From positions 37,595,745 through 37,659,744 of the forward strand of contig OX421962.1 in the NCBI GenBank assembly GCA_949128115.1: a stretch of 64,000 bases of DNA. The letters are read 5' to 3'. Positions 11,404 to 21,011 of the stretch are shown here, one piece after another (the stretch's first letter is position 1; every line of letters starts with the position of its first letter). The DNA comes from Anaspis maculata (Eukaryota > Arthropoda > Insecta > Coleoptera > Scraptiidae). Under the pieces are notes generated by a model. It searched no databases and was not told where the DNA came from. It saw nothing but the letters and a program-made list of their open reading frames with translations. The position numbers and the translations under genes were made by a program.

Positions 11404-11511
11404 GATCCAAACCATTCCAAATTGGGGTAGGCTGTGACATGGTCAAATTCCGGGATGTAAATCTGTTTTTCGCCAGGACACAGCCTGCCCTAATTTGGAA
11501 TGGTTTGGATC
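11404..11511. repeat. Small hairpin element (family K, copy 1)
   Basis: The arms are 11404-11436 (GATCCAAACCATTCCAAATT, ending GGCTGTG) and 11479-11511 (CACAGCC..., ending AATGGTTTGGATC), inverted with very few mismatches over 33 bp. The 42-base loop ACATGGTCAAATTCCGGG... is recognisable again in the second copy at 37217-37313. Loop conservation between copies whose arms differ is noted in the findings. Confidence 0.8.
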
Positions 11512-12168
11512 ACCCGATACAATTAATATTTAGCCGTTTATTAAGAGCTACAGGTATAGTACAGGAACTATTCTAAACCTGATGTGAACTAGAGTTCACC
11601 TTAAGATATTCAGCTGGGTAAGCTATGAGATTACAAGTTTAATAGAGTACTTCAAGCACAGAATGAGGGTTCGTCGCTTTTCGGGCATCGCAGTCTCCAT
11701 GTAAAAGTAATGGGAAACCCAAACCACTAGTTTTGTTGTGGAGGAATTATTAATCATTTTTCAGTCCCACGTTCTTTCCAGTTTAATTTGTTGTATCAAC
11801 CGCCATGTTCTTAGCAGACATTTTAGATTGATAATAAGGCAGAATTTCTGGCTTATTGGACCAGGTACATACATCAGCGACACATGAATGGAAAGCCCAG
11901 AGAAATAGGATTTTTTTCATCTGAAGTGTTTTGTTTTGTCGGTCATGAATTTTCGAATTATTGTGACTCGCCCGATTCAAATTGCATTTTCTTGGAAACT
12001 AGAGCACCTACAAGCATCGGCGCCCCCTCAAAAGGAAGCTAAAAAATCAGGTTTTCCCCCAATTGAAAAAATGTTTTTGTTGCCTTGACATTTTCTGAGA
12101 AAACCGCGCTGGATTGTTTTAGCTGGGACATGCTGTAGTAAAATTCAAGTCAATAGTACTATACGAGT
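11512..12168. other. No gene or repeat recognised
   Basis: Mixed AT-rich sequence. A 65-codon minus frame (11783-11980) has no domain I can name. Confidence 0.5.
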
Positions 12169-12170
12169 TA

Positions 12171-12442
12171 GACCATTTCCAATGACGTCACGCAGCTCCG
12201 TCTTGAACAGCTGATTCGGGGCAACGTCAGTCAGATATGCGTATCTGTCATGGGGCACGTGGGCTACGTCAGTCATTTGCGTCAGTCAGATTGGTATCGT
12301 GTATCAATCTGTCAGTCGTTGGTGTGAAAGTCACTGCAGTTACAAAGTTTTGACACCAACTGGCACGTATAGTTGACATCATGTTGACGTTGCCCCGAAT
12401 CAGCCGCTCGACACGTGCGTGTGACGTTACGTAGAAATGGTC
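12171..12442. mobile_element. 272-bp foldback MITE, unit 1 of a tandem dimer
   Basis: The tips GACCATTTCC / GGAAATGGTC-like (GTAGAAATGGTC) are flanked by TA. The inverted arms include TGACGTCACGC...GAACAGCTGATTCGGGGCAACGTCA at the left, and TGACGTTGCCCCGAATCAGC...GCGTGTGACGTTAC at the right. The unit contains a palindromic TGACGTCA (CRE-type) and a CACGTG (E-box-type) word; whether these act as sites is inference. Confidence 0.9.
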
Positions 12443-12446
12443 TACA

Positions 12447-12719
12447 GACCATTCCCACTGACGTCACGCAGCTCCGTCTTGAACAGTTGATTCGGGGAAA
12501 CGTCAGTCAGATGTGCGTTATCTGTCACGGGGCACGTGGGCTACGTCAGTCATGTGCGTCAGTCAGATTGGTAATATGTCAATCTGTCAGTCGGTGTCGG
12601 TGTGTGAAAGTCACTGATGACACAATTTTTAACAAACTGACACATATAGTTGACATCATGTTGACGTTGCCCCGAATCAGCCGTTCGACACGTGCGTGTG
12701 ACGTTACGTGGAAATGGTC
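12447..12719. mobile_element. 273-bp foldback MITE, unit 2 of the dimer
   Basis: Same orientation and same layout as unit 1, with a few per cent divergence and small indels. Unit 1 ends GGTC-TA and unit 2 begins after two further bases (CA). Both TGACGTCA and CACGTG are conserved here. The right side is followed by TA (12720-12721). Confidence 0.9.
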
Positions 12720-12721
12720 TA

Positions 12722-13268
12722 TTCCAAAGAAAAAAGGATTTTGAAAAACAATTTCGCTGGCCGCTTTCTTAATTTTTCTAAGTAATTTGTTTTCATGATT
12801 TTTCAATACTTTTTCTTTTTTTGGTAGATTTTTCTTGATAGCAAAATCTCCCATATCGTTCAAATAAATAGTTCTTTCATATAGTCATAGTAGAATAAGT
12901 AGAGCTTCTTATTAGTATAATGATTCTCATGAAATTCAGAGCGCACAGTTGTTAATATTTTGGTGTTTTCTTCCTGGTACTTAATAGATACAAAAATTGT
13001 TGTTATTATTATACTTGAGACAACTTTTTTCTAAAATAGCATCACAAGACATCAACCACAAAGTCAAAACCTCAGTGCGGTCAACCAACAATTAATTATA
13101 AATTAATTATTTGTCCTTATTTCCGCGCACCGTTTAAAATTTCCCATAAGTAGGACAAGATTTTTACGTTGCATTAAATTTATCTAAAATCTATTGAAAA
13201 AATGGTTTTTTATGCGCTTAGATCTCTAATCCTAATCCTTGCTTAGTTACATGGTCTTTTGGAGAATG
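12722..13268. other. No gene or repeat recognised
   Basis: AT-rich sequence. The minus frame 12579-12863 is partly inside the MITE dimer and has no domain. Confidence 0.5.
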
Positions 13269-13270
13269 TA

Positions 13271-13414
13271 ACGTGCGATCAACAAATTACTTTGTTTAAA
13301 ATTGGTTTTGGAAGCAGAATACTCATTGACTGAAGCATCAAGATCAGTTGATTGACAAAATAATTTGTTTTCTAAGCCAACTCCATGGAAATGAACATTT
13401 TGTTGATTGCACGT
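13271..13414. mobile_element. 144-bp MITE at a TA site
   Basis: The left tip ACGTGCGATCAACAAA and right tip TTTTGTTGATTGCACGT are inverted, with TA at 13269-13270 and 13415-13416. The inner part is also inverted in places (AAATTGG / CCAACT). It ends two bases before the next TA element begins at 13419. Confidence 0.8.
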
Positions 13415-13606
13415 TATACAGGTTGTCCAAGAACTTGCGCTCCAGAGTTCAAGGCGTTCAAGAAAATGCATGCTTCAAATGTGTCTTCCCAGGAAGATGC
13501 TGGAAGCAATAGTGTCTTCATTTTTGGCCTCCTCTTATTTCAATTATCTGTTCAGATTCAAGTGAAATTGTTAAAACAGACTGAAGAGGAAACAATTTGA
13601 ACTTTT

Positions 13607-13760
13607 ATAATAATAATAATAATAATAAATGGTCTTTTATTGCGGAAAAAAAATCAAAATACATAATTAGAACAAATTAATAGGCGGAGTCTAGCTTAGA
13701 GCTATTCTACTCAACCCGATGCGTGTCAGCGTGTCTTGAATTTTATACAGGTGTCTCAAA
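13607..13760 (-). pseudogene. 3' end of a non-LTR retrotransposon (remnant)
   Basis: Read on the minus strand the sequence gives CCGCAATAAAAGACCATTTA followed by a (TTA)n tail. A poly(A)-signal-like AATAAA-rich end running into a simple trinucleotide repeat is a known 3'-end style of CR1/jockey-type elements. Upstream (13690-13760) the minus strand may hold the last codons of the reverse-transcriptase frame, but I cannot identify a motif. Assigned by tail only. Confidence 0.45.
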
Positions 13761-13874
13761 GGTATCGTATTCCAAGTTCCCAAGTCCAGAGCGACTATAT
13801 TGAAAGAATTATTGACGGTTATTTTTTAAAATATGGGGGTCAGAGGGTGGAACTTCTGCTTTTATTTAAATAAC

Positions 13875-14445
13875 GTATGGTCCGAAAGTTTTGGGAATTT
13901 TTTTAAAAGCTAATAACTTTTTTTTGATAGTTTCAATTTCGTAACTTGATATTGCAAAAACTAGCGTCATCTTTAACAATTTCAAATTCGTATTCAACAT
14001 ATTGAAGATGGGCCATTATCTTTGATGGCTCTCGGTTTTCTTCTGCCATGTTCGATCATTCTCTGGACAACAGCAGAATTAATTTCTCAGAGCTCCTGCC
14101 TCCCAATGTACCGCAAGCTCGACCAATATAAGATTTTTGGTAAGTATTGAGCAGGATAGTATACGACAAGGGATGGGAAGCTGCGAATGAAGACCAATTA
14201 CGGCGTCACATTTTTCAATAACATTAGAGAATTTCGAATTTGACAAATTGATACAGAAAATCATGGAACATGGCAGAAGATAATTGAGATCCATCGAAGA
14301 TAATGGTCCATTTCCAATATGTTGAATATGAATTTGTTATTGTTATATATGATGTTAATTTATGCACTATCAAGTACGAAAAAAAAGACTATTTAGAAAA
14401 AGTTATTAGCTTAAAACTATTTCCCAAATTGGATTTTTGGAGACT
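13875..14445. repeat. Foldback sequence inside element H
   Basis: AAATTCGTATTCAACATATTG, followed by GGGCCATTATCTTTGATGG (13985-14030), is matched inverted by CCATCGAAGATAATGGTCCA and CAATATGTTGAATATGAATT (14292-14335). The outer words AAAAGCTAATAAC (13902) and GTTATTAGCTT (14402) also pair. The minus frame 14079-14294 lies in the loop and right arm. Confidence 0.75.
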
Positions 14446-14914
14446 GTTTATGATAGACTAGTAAAAATTATCAACATAGCTGGGAGTGCACTGAATTTCT
14501 ATTCAATTTATAGGGTGATTCATAAATATCAAAAATCCAATTCCTTTTTAAAAGGCCTCTGAAAATAATTGAACTATGAAAATGAGAAGAGTCTCATCTT
14601 GTTCTAAATTATTCAAGGAACTAATAAAATATTTTACAGGTATTAATGAAGGAAACTGGATTTTTCTTATCCATGTATCGTACACAGAAATTGGGTGCAC
14701 GCCCACTGATTGATAATTTTTACTGATTAATCTTTCATAAACAGTCCCAGAAAACACTTCAAAGACAATGGAGAGTGGCGAAGTCACACCATTTGAAACC
14801 CCCATGTCTTCAAAAATAAACCACATTACCTTTTCAAATATTTTTTCCATTTTCTTGGATAAATTCTATATACCGGTAAATAGAAGCATGGTCACGCACA
14901 AAAGATCTTATAGG

Positions 14915-15340
14915 CAGTGGCGTACCAACGGGGAGGCGGAGGGGGCGGTCCGCACCGGGTACCAACAGTAAGGGGGTGTCAGTGTCGGATTATTTGTGGT
15001 GTGAAAGGAGTCCACAAAACTAGAACGCATAGCCTTGGAGGGCGCAAAACAAGCTGGTGGAGACCCGTCTTTCGAAAAAAATTTGCCTGCGGCGCTTCTT
15101 TCACAAATTAGTCACAATCATAGCGTTTTCCGCTTTGTTGAGAAATCGTTTTTCTATGTCCAAAAATACCATGCCATCAGTTGGGCGCGATTTTACGATT
15201 CTGCGCAAAATTGCCTAATTCGGCACAGGGGGTGTTACTGGCACTACGCAGTCTCCAGCTCATTCTCTAAGTAGGTTGAGGGGGAGGGGTTGTTACAGAA
15301 TAGCCCGCCCCGGGTGCCAAATACGCTAGGTACGCCACTG
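14915..15340. mobile_element. 426-bp non-autonomous hAT element
   Basis: The ends CAGTGGCGTACC and GGTACGCCACTG form a TIR, flanked by a perfect 8-bp target duplication CTTATAGG (14907-14914 and 15341-15348). An 8-bp duplication with CAG...CTG tips is the hallmark of the hAT superfamily. There is no transposase frame; internal G- and C-rich stretches pair (GCGGTCCGCACCGGG / CCCGCCCCGGGTGCC). Short frames at 14917-15274 are not genes. Confidence 0.95.
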
Positions 15341-15458
15341 CTTATAGGTCGCAGTGCAAAAAGGATCCTCCGAGACCAAACGACCACCTCTAATCTACAA
15401 TATACCGGTCTGGACTAGAATGTGATACTTTAGAGCCTGCACACTACACAGGGAGTCA

Positions 15459-16711
15459 CTGTAGAGTACCAACGGGGGGGGGGGGGGGAGATGCGGTCCG
15501 CACCGGGGGTACCAACAGTAAGGGGGTGTCAGTGTCGGATTATTCGCGGTGCAAAAGCAGGGCCGTAGCCAGGGGAGGCTCAGCCTCCCCTAGCCTCCCC
15601 TGAAAAGATCCGAGCCTCCCCTGGCAAAATTCATTTTTTTTTCATTGAAAATACGAGTTTATTGAGTACCTACCTACAATGTAAAAAAAATCCATTTTTA
15701 ATCTTCACATTCTGCCCTCATATATAAAATTACAAAATGATGAATATGAATGAATGGATGAATGAATGGATGAATGAATGGACGAATTTCAAAACGCGCC
15801 TAACAGCGATACTTTCCTGAGGAAAATGCGCTAAAAACGTTTATCTACAAGCGTTAAATAATACGCGTCACTTTCAACACTTGTATCGTAAATAGCTATT
15901 TTAGCGTTTTTCAATACATAATATTTTTATTTTTATCAATGTGTTTTTTTTTTCTGACGTGCGATGTAGGTACTTTTCTTATTACAATTCAACTGTTAAA
16001 AATGTAACCAATGAAGAAGGGTTATTTCAGCAATTTCCACCAATCAGGCTATGATTAGATGAAAATTGCACTAGTGTAATTTCCGGTACGAAAATACAAT
16101 TATGGGGGATGAAAATGGAAAATCGTTTCGTTCGAATTGTCATGCCAAATACATCTCGAGACTTCGTAATTACAGGAAATTTTTGGCTTTCAATAATTCG
16201 TGCTTGTTGGATACAGAAATGACCAACAGGCACTCATATTTTACAGCTCAAAAATTTCCGGTAATTACTTAGTCTCTTGTTGTATTATATATGACAATTT
16301 ACTTAGAGCCACCCCAAAATTTTCGCAAGCCCCTCCTAAAATCGTATCCTGGCTACGGCCCTGTGCAAAAGGGGTCTACAAAACTGAAGCGCAAGGCCTT
16401 GGAGGGTGCAAAACAAGCTGGTGAAGACCCGTCTCCCGAAAAAATTTCGCCCGCGGCGCTCTTTTCACACGTTAGTCACTATTTGTAGTATTTCCGCTTT
16501 GTCGAGAAATCGTTTTTTTATGTCCAAAAATACTGTGTCACCAATTGGGCGCGATTTTTCGATTCTAATAATCTCAGGGCGCAAAATTGCCTAATTCGGC
16601 ACAGGAGGTGTCACTTACGCAGTCTGCAGGTCATTCTTTAGGTAGATTTGGGGGAGGGGGGTGTCACAGGATAGTCCGCTCCGGGTGCCAAATACGCTAG
16701 GTCCGCCACTG
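15459..16711. mobile_element. hAT element, second copy, interrupted
   Basis: Follows 14915-15340 closely from TACCAACGGGG to GTCCGCCACTG, in the same order and orientation. It has an extra G-run (15475-15488), a degraded left tip (CTGTAGAGTACC) and an 806-bp insertion. The flanks GGGAGTCA (15451-15458) and GGAAGTCA (16712-16719) agree at 7 of 8 positions, fitting an aged target duplication. It is an older insertion than the neighbour with the perfect duplication. Confidence 0.9.
15558..16363. mobile_element. 806-bp hAT element nested in a hAT element
   Basis: The ends CAGGGCCGTAGCCAGG and CCTGGCTACGGCCCTG form a perfect 16-bp TIR, flanked by a perfect 8-bp duplication TGCAAAAG (15550-15557, 16364-16371). 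Subterminal CAGCCTCCCCTAGCCTCCCC repeats lie near the left end. A TGAATGAATGGA microsatellite (15745-15782) and an inner inverted pair (GTAATTACAGGAAATTTTTGG / CAAAAATTTCCGGTAATTAC) are inside. No transposase frame is visible, so it is non-autonomous. Confidence 0.96.
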
Positions 16712-17130
16712 GGAAGTCATCAACTCAAAAATTAAAAAAAATATTTTCTTGAAAAACAACACTGCAAAAGGTTCCAGACGTTTCAAGGCGATGTAGGATA
16801 GGAAGTAAGTAGAATGATTCATTCCCAACCGTTTCTTTTTCGAACGTTTTATATGAGAGCTGTATTTTCACGATTTTTGAGTCACCTGTGTCGAAATAAA
16901 AAATGACACACGTGCGGAAGAGTTCATTTTTTATTTTATTTCAGTTCTAACAAGTTTACTAGAATTTCACCAGATAACGAAAATAAGAGGGGACAAAGCG
17001 CAACCCTCCGACCCCCCATATCTCCAGAAATGTTTATCATATTATTATTTGTTTTAATCTCTTTGACACGTTTGAAGCTTTTCTCTAAACTGCTTTGAAC
17101 TCTGGGCCGCGAGATCTGGGAAACCCTGTA

Positions 17131-19474
17131 TTGTACACTAACTTGTACAGGTATAGGCAGGACTGACTACATAAAGTAGATATAATACACAAACTCATAT
17201 TGTGTTCACGTGATGATAATTGATAACTATAATTTATGTTTGATCATGAACAAACACTTGGATAGAAATCCATTCGATGCCTACTTACCAATAGCTTTTT
17301 TTTGTGCAAGTACACATGCCAATACAAGGAAATTACCTACAAATTCGCATAAAAACGGCTATCACCTCTCTTGCCTTCTAACTGTGCTATGTCTCGCAGA
17401 TTATAAACACAATAATTTTCCGATAGGTTTTATTCTAATAGATGCATTATGCATATGCAGTGCATATTAACCTTGTTCACTTTCACGGGAAAATAGAGAA
17501 TTGTAGCGTGCTATAGCTATGCGCTTCATATACCCACTGCCGCGGGATTTCACTCTTCATTAATTTACATCCTGAAGTCATTAATTTTTTTTTCTTATTG
17601 TTGTTTTTATGTCGCAGCTTCAGGTTGTGCAAATCTTTATTGGTGTGTAATGATAATATGGAAAGATTCATCTATAGATGTTTGGAAAATTTTAAAAACC
17701 GTTAGGTTCTTTGCTCAAGTTCTTTTCCTGGTTATTTGAAAAACTTTATAAATAGGATTGGGTAGATTTTCACAAGTTTCAAAAATTGAATTTTTATTAC
17801 TGATTTTTACAAGACTGAAGCAACGGCACTGAATCCAGACTTGTGAACTAATTGTTTTTCTTTTTTGTTCCAGGTATGTCACTTGGTTTGGATAAGTGTA
17901 AGTATAGGTAGCTACTAGACGGAAGGAAATAGAAAGTAATATAGAAATAGCTCTACAATGTTATAGTATCAACTAGGATCACTATAAACATTCATTATAA
18001 TGGCGGATTTCCGGGAAGTTCTTGAATTTGATATTTCTGAAGTTGTATACCTAGTTTGGTCTTGGAAACTCTCACCTATACTAACCCGAACTGGAAACGA
18101 ACTAAGTAGGTCGAAAAATGAGTTTATGCCTGATTCTACATACGTTTATTCATTAAGTTTTCCATTCATAACCAACAACTTTAGTATGAACCAGAAACCA
18201 ATTGAAGAATGCCATCTCTTACTTATATTTTTTTTAACCCTATTCTGTAGAACGTTTTTAACCCTTGGAGTTACGACCTGGGTCCAAAATAGGTCACGTG
18301 AAAACCGGTGGGATTCTTAGGGAGGCGAACATCCGCTTCTGCCAAAAATATGGTCCCTCACAAGCCTACTGCTCGAAGTTCAGGTCACTCTGTGTTGTAT
18401 TTAATAAAATTTGCAATTCAGTAATTTCTCGAGTTTTATTTTTGTCATTGTTTATGATTGATTGTTTGATGATTAAACTGAATTTGCGTCAAAAAGGTTA
18501 AAGATACCAGAGAGTAATATAAGTTATGATTTAATAAACGCAGATTTAAAAATATCAATAGCAATAATTTCAACGGTCGGGCTTTTTAACAAGCCCCATT
18601 CGTGAAGACTTGAAAGGGTTTTGAAAAACTGAATTCTCCGAGGTCAGTTGTATTGAAATATCAAAAAACGTGCTTCTGGTTTTCTCAACTTTTCACTGAC
18701 AACAAATTATGCATGTCATAATCGAATCGATTCATATCTGGAGGAAAACGATTCTGTGTAGCGTAGACTGTATACATTGACATTGAAATCGTTACGTTAA
18801 CAAATAGCGAAGTGAAATACGCATAGTTGGGTCAGGAGTAGGTATAGGCACAGACGTATAGGTATCTCCTACATGTGAATGAAAAGCTGACCTTCTTGCT
18901 TTTCCATCACGATGTTGCGGTAGGTGAGACGATGATAAACAGTGAATTGGTAAAAATTGGTTCTTTTTTGGTTCTTCGGCACCATCTTTCCAATGTGGAG
19001 GAGCGAGCGGCGGCTTGCCGAATTCGAAAACTCAGTATGTTAATCAGGACACAAAACTGTACCAGACTGCAAATTTTCGAATCTCCGCGACTTTTTGCAA
19101 GGTGAACCCTATTTCAATGTATCGGTCGACTGCACTATTAAGCGTTGTATAGTAGGTATAGGTACTTTATGGGTACTCGTGCAAACAACAGAGAAGTGAT
19201 GTAGGATGTAGGTAGGTACTTGTCCAAAATCATATAGGTACTATAGGGTGCTTCATCAGCAAACCGACAAATAAGTAGGTACCACTTGAACTTATATAGT
19301 TTTTCAAGCGAATTATGTGGCTTTGCATTTTTCCTAACGTCTTTTGTTTCAGATTTATATAAATAGATATTTGCTCGAAATTTTGCATACGTCATATCTT
19401 TCGAACAAAGCAGAAACAATAATAATTGTACAATGAGGAAACATCATTCATAATTCAGAAGTCGTAATCGTCAA
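17131..19474. other. No gene recognised; possible host intergenic or intronic DNA
   Basis: The frames at 17210-17470, 18000-18320, 18265-18501 and 18875-19105 show no domain. A good splice-acceptor-like tract (TTTTTCTTTTTTGTTCCAG, ending ~17872) is followed by GTATGT, so it is not clearly an exon border. Words like GTAGGTATAGGTAC occur at 18837-18850, 19150-19162 and 19210-19220. No repeats shared with the rest of the window were noticed. Confidence 0.4.
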
Positions 19475-19640
19475 TTGACCTTTCCAATTTTAGGAGATAG
19501 AAAATACACTGTTTTTCGAGGTCATCTTTGACGTTTTGACGTTTATGACGTTTGGACGTTTCGTTTCTGACTTTTGCGGGAATTTTGAATCGGATAGCTA
19601 TACTGTTCCCATTATCATGTGGGGAAAGTCACTAGAGCCC
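19475..19640 (+). repeat. Duplicated module, copy 1
   Basis: TCAATTGACCTTTCCAATTT, AGGAGATA, then GACGTTTTGACGTTTATGAC and TTCC(C/A)ATTATCATGTGGGG recur in the same order at 20285-20445, about 800 bp away. The module holds a cluster of GACGTTT words. Function unknown. Confidence 0.75.
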
Positions 19641-20020
19641 ATAAGGGAGTTTTTAATGGACGAAGTAATAGAGTTTTTTCGTAGTAAGATGCACGTGTCT
19701 GGTGCAGCGTGATCCCTGCTGGTGCTGGTGCAGCCACACTTCCATCAAGTTTGGGTCTTTCGTGAACCGGTGCATGGTTATGCTGGGTGTATTCGTCTTA
19801 TTCTCGACTCGCATAGAGCGACACAACACCCTTGAACCATTTCTGTAAGTATCTTCTCAGTTTTCCACTACATATATCACACTTATTGGTAAGAACGAGG
19901 GTAAGAACAAGTGAAATAATGAAATCCATGCTGAAATCAAATAAATACACGACAGAGCGCTTGTCAGATTCGAAAAATTTCCCATTGTCAGAAACGAAAT
20001 GTCATATCTCAAGAAACATA

Positions 20021-20218
20021 GGGCGCTTTCCAATAACTGCGACAAGACGGATACACAATGTCAAAGTGCACTTGCCAGCTCAATTCTAAACTCAGCCTCG
20101 CCAATGTTTCGATTGTGTCGACATGTGGTACTATTACTGCTATTGGAACGCTAGCTGTGTCAAATTGTGTCCATATGTGTCGAATTGTGTCCTTATACGT
20201 CTTATTGGGAAGCGCCCA
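20021..20218. mobile_element. 198-bp TIR element between the duplicated modules
   Basis: The left end GGGCGCTTTCCAATAA and right end TTATTGGGAAGCGCCC are inverted with one mismatch over 16 bp. ACAAGACGGATACACAATG and GTGTCCTTATACGTC continue the pairing loosely. The flanks CATA and AATG give no clear target duplication. Confidence 0.65.
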
Positions 20219-20274
20219 ATGACCTCGATAACCGTCTCTTATACGCATGACGTCACAGTAAAGAGAGACAACGG

Positions 20275-20445
20275 AAAATTGGAGACCTCAATTGACCTCT
20301 CCAATTTCATCAGGAGATAAAAAACACGACGGTTTTTCTTTTGACGTTTTGACGTTAATGACGTTTCGTTCTGAGAACGTGGTAGAATCTTAGCAGCAGA
20401 AATTTCCAAATCATTCATTTATCATATGGGGGGGGGAGTCACCGC
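20275..20445 (+). repeat. Duplicated module, copy 2
   Basis: Same order of words as 19475-19640 (TCAATTGACCTCTCCAATTT, AGGAGATAAAAAACAC, TGACGTTTTGACGTTAATGA, TTTATCATATGGGGG). The pair may be ends of a larger element with direct terminal repeats, or a segmental duplication. Confidence 0.7.
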
Positions 20446-21011
20446 AGCCACCGAAACAGTTTCCAATTGACAAAGCATTTTTTTTGTGTGGAAGTTGATT
20501 TTAATACGGAAGCCTGATCACCACCGCATGTGGCGTGCCCTTAGGCACCACTGTGACAGGACTGACAGATTGTCGTCTGGTTGTCACTGATGTCAGTGAA
20601 AAGATGAAACACACTTGAACTTGGTTTTCCACCGCATAAAACACAGTGGAGTGAAACCAAAAACAAGGTAACACTGGTAACACCTACAAAATAGGTTAAA
20701 GATTATCCTTTTTCCTTCTTTGGGTAGTGTTGTTATCGGTCAGAAACGAAACGTCGTGTGTCTGGAAACTCACATTAGAACACAAAAGAATCCGACTGGA
20801 ATGAGGCACTGAACATTTGAAATGGAATGCAGACAGATGGAGAAATGGGCTTTTTTCCGATGATACCAGAATCGAGCTTGTATCTGATAATCGCCGGATT
20901 AGGGTTTGGCGGAACCCAAATCGACAGTACGGAAAAGACTTGCCCAGCCCACGCTATCCCAAGAGTACCATACCAAGATGGCACCGTAATGTTCTGGAGA
21001 GATATTATGGT
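20446..21011. other. No gene or repeat recognised
   Basis: Mixed sequence. Overlapping frames on both strands (20501-20683, 20775-21032) carry no domain I can name. Confidence 0.5.

Larger units (their letters stand above)
13419..17128. mobile_element. 3.7-kb TIR element H carrying nested hAT elements
   Basis: The left end CAGGTTGTCCAAGAACTTGC, then GCTCCAGAGTTCAAGGC, matches inverted with ...GCTTTGAACTCTGGGCCGCG and AGATCTGGGAAACCCTG ending at 17128. TA flanks both ends. Inner arms also match: ATATGGGGGTCAGAGGGTGG (13831) against CAACCCTCCGACCCCCCATA (17000). About 1.7 kb of the interior is accounted for by hAT insertions at 14915-15340 and 15459-16711. The remaining interior has no transposase I can recognise, although the 100-codon minus frame 14548-14850 is unexplained. 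Confidence 0.7.
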
